Below, one piece after another: positions 59,509 through 64,000 of a stretch of 64,000 nucleotides of DNA (positions are counted from its first letter, which is position 1; every line of letters begins with the position of its first letter). The position numbers and the translations under genes are program-made. Below the pieces are notes generated by a model, which saw only the letters and a list, made by a program, of their open reading frames with translations, was not told the origin of the DNA and made no database searches. This stretch comes from Spongospora subterranea f. sp. subterranea (Eukaryota > Endomyxa: Phytomyxea > Phytomyxea > Plasmodiophorida). The stretch covers positions 124,001 to 188,000 of the forward strand of contig JAUGWO010000001.1 of NCBI GenBank assembly GCA_049724395.1, in the 5' to 3' direction.

Positions 59509-62500
59509 ATGACGCTGCCGATGGCGCCCGCCTCCGAACCCGATCCGCTCGAGAAGCCGCCGCTGCCGTGCCCATACGACCTCTACTCCCTGAACCCGTA
59601 CGATCGCCACACCAATCCCGACGGGATCGTCGAGCTGGCCATCGCCGACAATCGTCTGCTGTGGGATCTCCTCTCCGACCGATTGAACCGGTCGCGCGCC
59701 CTCACCTTTGACAGCGCCAGGTCCTCTCTCCGCCCTCCATTTCCCCCACGTCGATCCCTGACCACCGCTCCCCCGATCTAGATACGAATCCCCACACGGT
59801 TCGTCGTCGTTGCGTTCGACGATCGCCGATCTCCTGTCCCTGATGACGTTGCCCGACCAGACCCCGATCGACCCCCGATTCATATCGATCACATCCGGTT
59901 GCGAAGCGGCGTTGGACGTGGTTTTACAGGTGATCAGTTCGATTCGTGTCGTCCAATCCCCCCTGATCTATCGACCGCTGTTTTTGTTCATCTCAGACTG
60001 TTTGTGGAGTTGACGATGGCGTATTGGTCGTGACTCCATGTTATCCCGGGTTCATCAACAACGTCAACGTTCGCCATTATCGTCTCGTTGAGCGTTATAT
60101 CCCGATCGGACAGGTGAGTCGTAGTGGATATCGCCCATCGCGCTCTCGAACAACGACGTCCCTGAATTCGGACCAGGACCTGCGTCTGAACGAATCCGAT
60201 CTGAAGGGGGTGAAGGCGGTGATTATCTCCAATCCGAATGCGCCAACCGGGAGAACCCTGCCAAGGTCATGGCGCTATTCGGGTACCGTTTCCTGAACTG
60301 AACTGATCAACAGGTCGACGATCGCGGAGCTGATCGCGGTCACCAACGCGATTGGCGTGCACCTGATCGTGGACGAGATCTTTTCGGTGAATTCGCTATC
60401 GCCCCCCGATTCCCGCCCGTCGTCGTCCGTCGTTCCCTTCATCGCGTCGTCGCGCTATTCCCATCTCCACATGGTGTCGGGCCTGTCGAAGGTGGGTCTG
60501 GCCGGGTTCAAAATCGGCTTCATCTGCTCCCGATTACCTCATCATCGCCTTCGCCCGTTTACCACCTACTCCCAGCTCAGCTCCGACACCCAATCGCTGA
60601 TCGCCACCGTCTTCGCCGACCGTTCCTTCACCGCCACCTTCCTGTCGACGTCGCGATCCCGTCTCCGTCGCTCCTACGAACTCTGCTCCGACCTGCTCGA
60701 TCGCCACCACATCTCGTTCCTCAGACCCGACGCCGGCCTCACCCTCCTGATCGATCTGCGCGCGGCGATCGCCGACCGTTCCGAGGAGCAGTTGGCGGAC
60801 GACCTGTTGACCTCGGCCGGATTATATATCCGCCCTGGGCGATATTTCCATTGTCGCGAACCGGGCTGGTTTCGCCTGGTATTCGCCGACCACGATCAAG
60901 TTCGTGTGGGCGTCGAACGACTGGGGCGATTCGTTCGCGGGAACTGCCCGATCGTGATGAAGGGGGGCTACACGAGGCGGCTGTTGAGGACGTGGCGCCG
61001 GACCGATCAGATTTGGTCCTGTCTGCGATCAACCAACCCCGATCGATTCCTGCTTCGCCCGATCTCGTTGCGCCATCCCTTCATATTCTATATCGGCCAT
61101 CTCGTAAATATCGCGCTGCGGTTCGTCGTCATCGTTGCCCTCCCCTGACTCGGTTGCGCCCTTTGTTTTGTTCAGCCGGCGTTCGCCATCAACCAGATCG
61201 CCGCCGCCCTGGGTCAGGACAGCGTCGTTCGCGTCAACAAGGAGTTCGACGAGCTATTGTGAGTTTTCATCGTTCGCGAGAACGACGGTGAGATTTGATT
61301 CGGTGGCTGTAGTGAACGAGGGATTGACCCCGATGTGATAACCGGTTCTGTTCATGATCACAGCGCCGCCATCAACACCGATGATTGGCCGGATCATCGT
61401 TCCGTCTTCGAGTGAGAAACACCACAGCACCGTGTTTTTTCCCCATTTTCGCGCTCTGAACGGATTCTGAATCGTCGACGCTCCACAGATATTGTGAACG
61501 GGTTCACGACACGATCCTGGGCCTGGTCGATCAGCTCTTACGGAACCGGTGCTGGCGAACACTCGATATGATCATCGAGCACGAGCTAATGCACCAAGAA
61601 AAGTGGGTTTTTGTGGATGAAATCTTTCGCCCGTCGATCTAAATTCGCTGTCGATAGCCCTATTGTACATGATGATCCAGTGCGATGTCGAGTCGTTATC
61701 GCCACCGAAATCCATCACCGACGGGACCACCGCCGCGGCGACGGCGGTCCCGTCGCCGTCGAAATCGTGGCGCCGAATACCGGCGGGATCGGCGTCGATG
61801 GGCAACGACCAGGTCTTCGAACAAGACGGGATTTGTATTTGAGCGATTCGGTTTTATTGGGGGGATCTCTGATCGTCGTCGTCGTGGTTGTGCTAGTCGG
61901 ATGGGATAACGAGTATCCGCGCGTTGACTGGGCGGTGAACGCGTTCGATCTGGAGTCGGTGCCGGTGTCGAACAGGGACTACCTGGACTGGATCGCCGAC
62001 GGGGGATATCACCGGCAAGAGAACTGGGACGAGACCGGGTGGATTTGGCGATTGGAACACCGAATTGAGCACCCGGCTCTGTGGAAATACGATCACCAAC
62101 GACAGATCTGGTCGGTGGTTCTTTGTCGCCGTTTTCCCCTGTTTTCAACCCGCGATCCAATGTTTTTCCCATTTGTCGCCGGTTTCCCCCAAGCGATGCG
62201 ATTGATGGTGTGTTGGCAGGTTGGTGCGAACCCTGTTCGAATACGTCGCCTTGATGGATATCGCCGACCATCCCGTGTACGTCTCGTACGTCGAAGCGGC
62301 CGCCTATTCCCGATCCCATCGCTGTCGAATCATGACCGAACCCGGTTCGTAATTCCCCCCGGGCCGGCCGGCCACCGCCTAACCCATTCTCAATCCATCC
62401 CGTGTTCAGAATACGACCGCGCCGTTTCCAATTCCACCTCAGCACTATCGCCATCCGCCAACGTCGACTTCGCCACGTGGTCAACGCGCCCATCGGGGAT

Positions 62501-64000
62501 ATCCCAGACCAGTAACGTGCCCTCCCCCCCGAACCCGATCTTCATCGCCGATCTCAGTCCGATTCAGGTTCCGACAGTGGGGTCCACGACCTGATCGGGA
62601 ACGGCTGGGAATGGACCTCGTCCGTATTCGCCCCGTTGTCGTCCCAGGCCGATTTCCGTTCGCTGCCGTCCTACCCGGGCTATTCCGCCGACTTCTTCGA
62701 CGGGAAACACTACGTGATGAAGGGCGGTTCCTGGGCCACCGACAGATCCCTTCTACGACCGTCGTTCCGGAACTGGTCGGGAAAACTAGCGCCATCGCCC
62801 AATGGAATAATCATCTGAGTTTTTTATTTTTGTGGCGAATCAGGTACCAGGGCTGTTATCGGTTCCCGTTTGCCAAATTCCGTTTATGTCGCGATTGCGG
62901 CGTCGGGGCGATCCGATCCGCGATCGTCGACCTCGACCAGATCACGAAATCCAGCGCCGAGCGCGAGTTCGCCGACCATGTTCGGGAAGGGCTAACGTCG
63001 CGACCCAAAGCGATCAGCTCAATGTATTTATACGACGACATCGGCTCGGAAATGTCGGTTGGATCGGCGTGTGTGTGTGTGTCGGTGACCCACGATTTGT
63101 GATACGATGGCTGTCCAGATACGCCAAGATCACCGAACTGGACGAATATTATCCGACTCGAACCGAGGACGCGATCCTGAAAACGAACTGCGATTTTCTG
63201 CGGGAGATGATCGAGGGGGCGTTGACCAGATCGGGGTCGGTCAATATCATCGACATCGAGCTAGGATCGGGTGAGTGTCGATGGAACTCGGGGCGATTGT
63301 TGTTCCTGACCGACGACCACCCCCGTGTCAGGTGATGGGCGAAAAACGTTACCAATATTAGGGCGGTTCTCATATAGTTCACTGCCGTTCCGTTACTACC
63401 CGATCGACCGGTCCAGATCGGCCCTGGTCGCGCTGGACGCGTCGCTGGCCGGCGATGACCAGCCCCCGACCTATCCGATCACCATGGTCTGTGGCGATAA
63501 CCTCGCCGCCCTGCGCCACATTGTCGCCGCCAATCCCCACGATCAGCGCAACGTCGTCCTGTTCCTGGGGAGCTCGATCGGCAACTACGACGACGCCGCC
63601 GCCAAACTGTTCCTGAAAGCGGTCGCGGCGGTGTTGAACGACGACGACCTCGTGATAATCGGGTTCGATCTGGTCAAGGACCTGTCAATCCTTGTACCGG
63701 CTTATTCGGATCGCGAAGGTATTTCCGTTCGTCGTTCGTTTCGGGAATTTTACACCATCGTCGTCAGGTGTCACCGCCGAGTTCAACTACAACATATTGT
63801 CGCGAATGAACCGGGAACTGGGGGCGAACCTGTCCCCGGATCGGTTCCAGCACTACGCCCACTACAATCCGGTCGAGCAGCGCATGGAGAGTTTCCTGTT
63901 GGCGAAGGAGGCGCACGAGGCGGTCCTGAACCTGTCGTCCTCCAGGGAGGAGCCCGTCACGATCGCCTTCCGCCAGCACGAACCGATCCATCTCGAGGTC
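59509..64000 (+). CDS. PLP enzyme-ergothioneine synthase fusion (partial at window end)
   Basis: The N-terminal part (59,509 to about 60,940) is a fold-type I PLP enzyme of the ACC-synthase group: NPDGIVELAIADNRLLWDLL, VIISNPNAPTGR, HLIVDEIF, the Schiff-base lysine in SGLSKVGLAGFKIGF (codon at 60,489) and GWFRLVFAD. Without a stop, the same frame runs on to TRRLLRTWRRTDQIW and RPISLRHPFIFYIGHL, the start of an EgtB DinB domain. Next come FERGIDPDV, IIEHELMHQE (iron-binding HxxxH), the FGE-sulfatase domain (FGWDNEYP-like, YVSYVEAAAYSRSH, IGNGWEWTSS, VMKGGSWATD, PFAKFRLC) and EgtD (SRPKAISSMYLYDDIGSE, ITELDEYYPTRTE, ELGSG split by an intron, FLGSSIGNYD). It should make hercynine and its cysteine sulfoxide conjugate; C-S lyase by the PLP part is inferred. 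Splice borders near 61,600 and 61,850 are unresolved. Confidence 0.8.

Noticed and set aside
61560-61700. True frameshift in the DinB part of the ergothioneine gene
   Set aside because: The frame conflict between the HxxxH exon and the following TLLYMM-like segment can be due to an unrecognised splice site or a sequencing error; with conserved domains on both sides, I do not call the gene broken.
61696-62493. 265-codon arginine-rich minus-strand frame
   Set aside because: It lies opposite the FGE domain of the ergothioneine gene, whose motifs are clear on the plus strand.

Overview
The window is nuclear DNA of a microbial eukaryote that very probably builds a flagellum. Genes are split by very short GT-AG introns, mostly 40-65 nt, so most proteins had to be read by joining frames across introns. 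Genes are closely packed on both strands. It encodes a dynein-2 intermediate chain (WDR60 type) and a multi-domain NDK/adenylate kinase of axonemal type. It also has Integrator and Mediator subunits, MAT1 and a mitochondrial ABCB7/ATM1 transporter. This excludes a prokaryote and argues against a flagellum-less plant or higher fungus; a zoosporic protist or basal fungus-like lineage fits. I cannot name the species.

Layout. 1-13,000 is accessory DNA: copia- and gypsy-type retroelement fossils, a fold-back MITE-like element, a Crypton-like tyrosine recombinase relic, a large inverted repeat and two or three genes of unknown function. 13,400-17,000 holds a secreted His-rich protein, a small twin-CX9C protein and a secreted zinc phospholipase C-like enzyme. 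18,069-19,470 is a 62-bp tandem array in which nearly every unit carries a TATA-like palindrome. 20,400-31,850 carries a MED14-like Mediator subunit, PRMT1, MAT1, a secreted VWFD/mucin-like protein and a PP2C phosphatase. 32,870-43,840 has a membrane-anchored alpha/beta hydrolase, a spermidine-synthase-fold methyltransferase, a beta-propeller membrane protein, a PHD-finger protein and ABCB7. 45,690-48,580 is Integrator subunit 4. 49,540-58,260 looks like a small flagellar neighbourhood (NDK/AK fusion, WDR60, coiled-coil protein). Two inverted identical tRNA-Leu genes follow.

The most interesting locus is at the right edge (59,509 to beyond 64,000). A fold-type I PLP enzyme resembling ACC synthase reads in frame into an ergothioneine synthase with domains in the order DinB, FGE-sulfatase, EgtD methyltransferase. 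If this is one transcript, a single polypeptide could carry out histidine trimethylation, sulfoxide formation and C-S lysis, the whole ergothioneine pathway. This is an inference from reading frames and motifs and needs transcript evidence.
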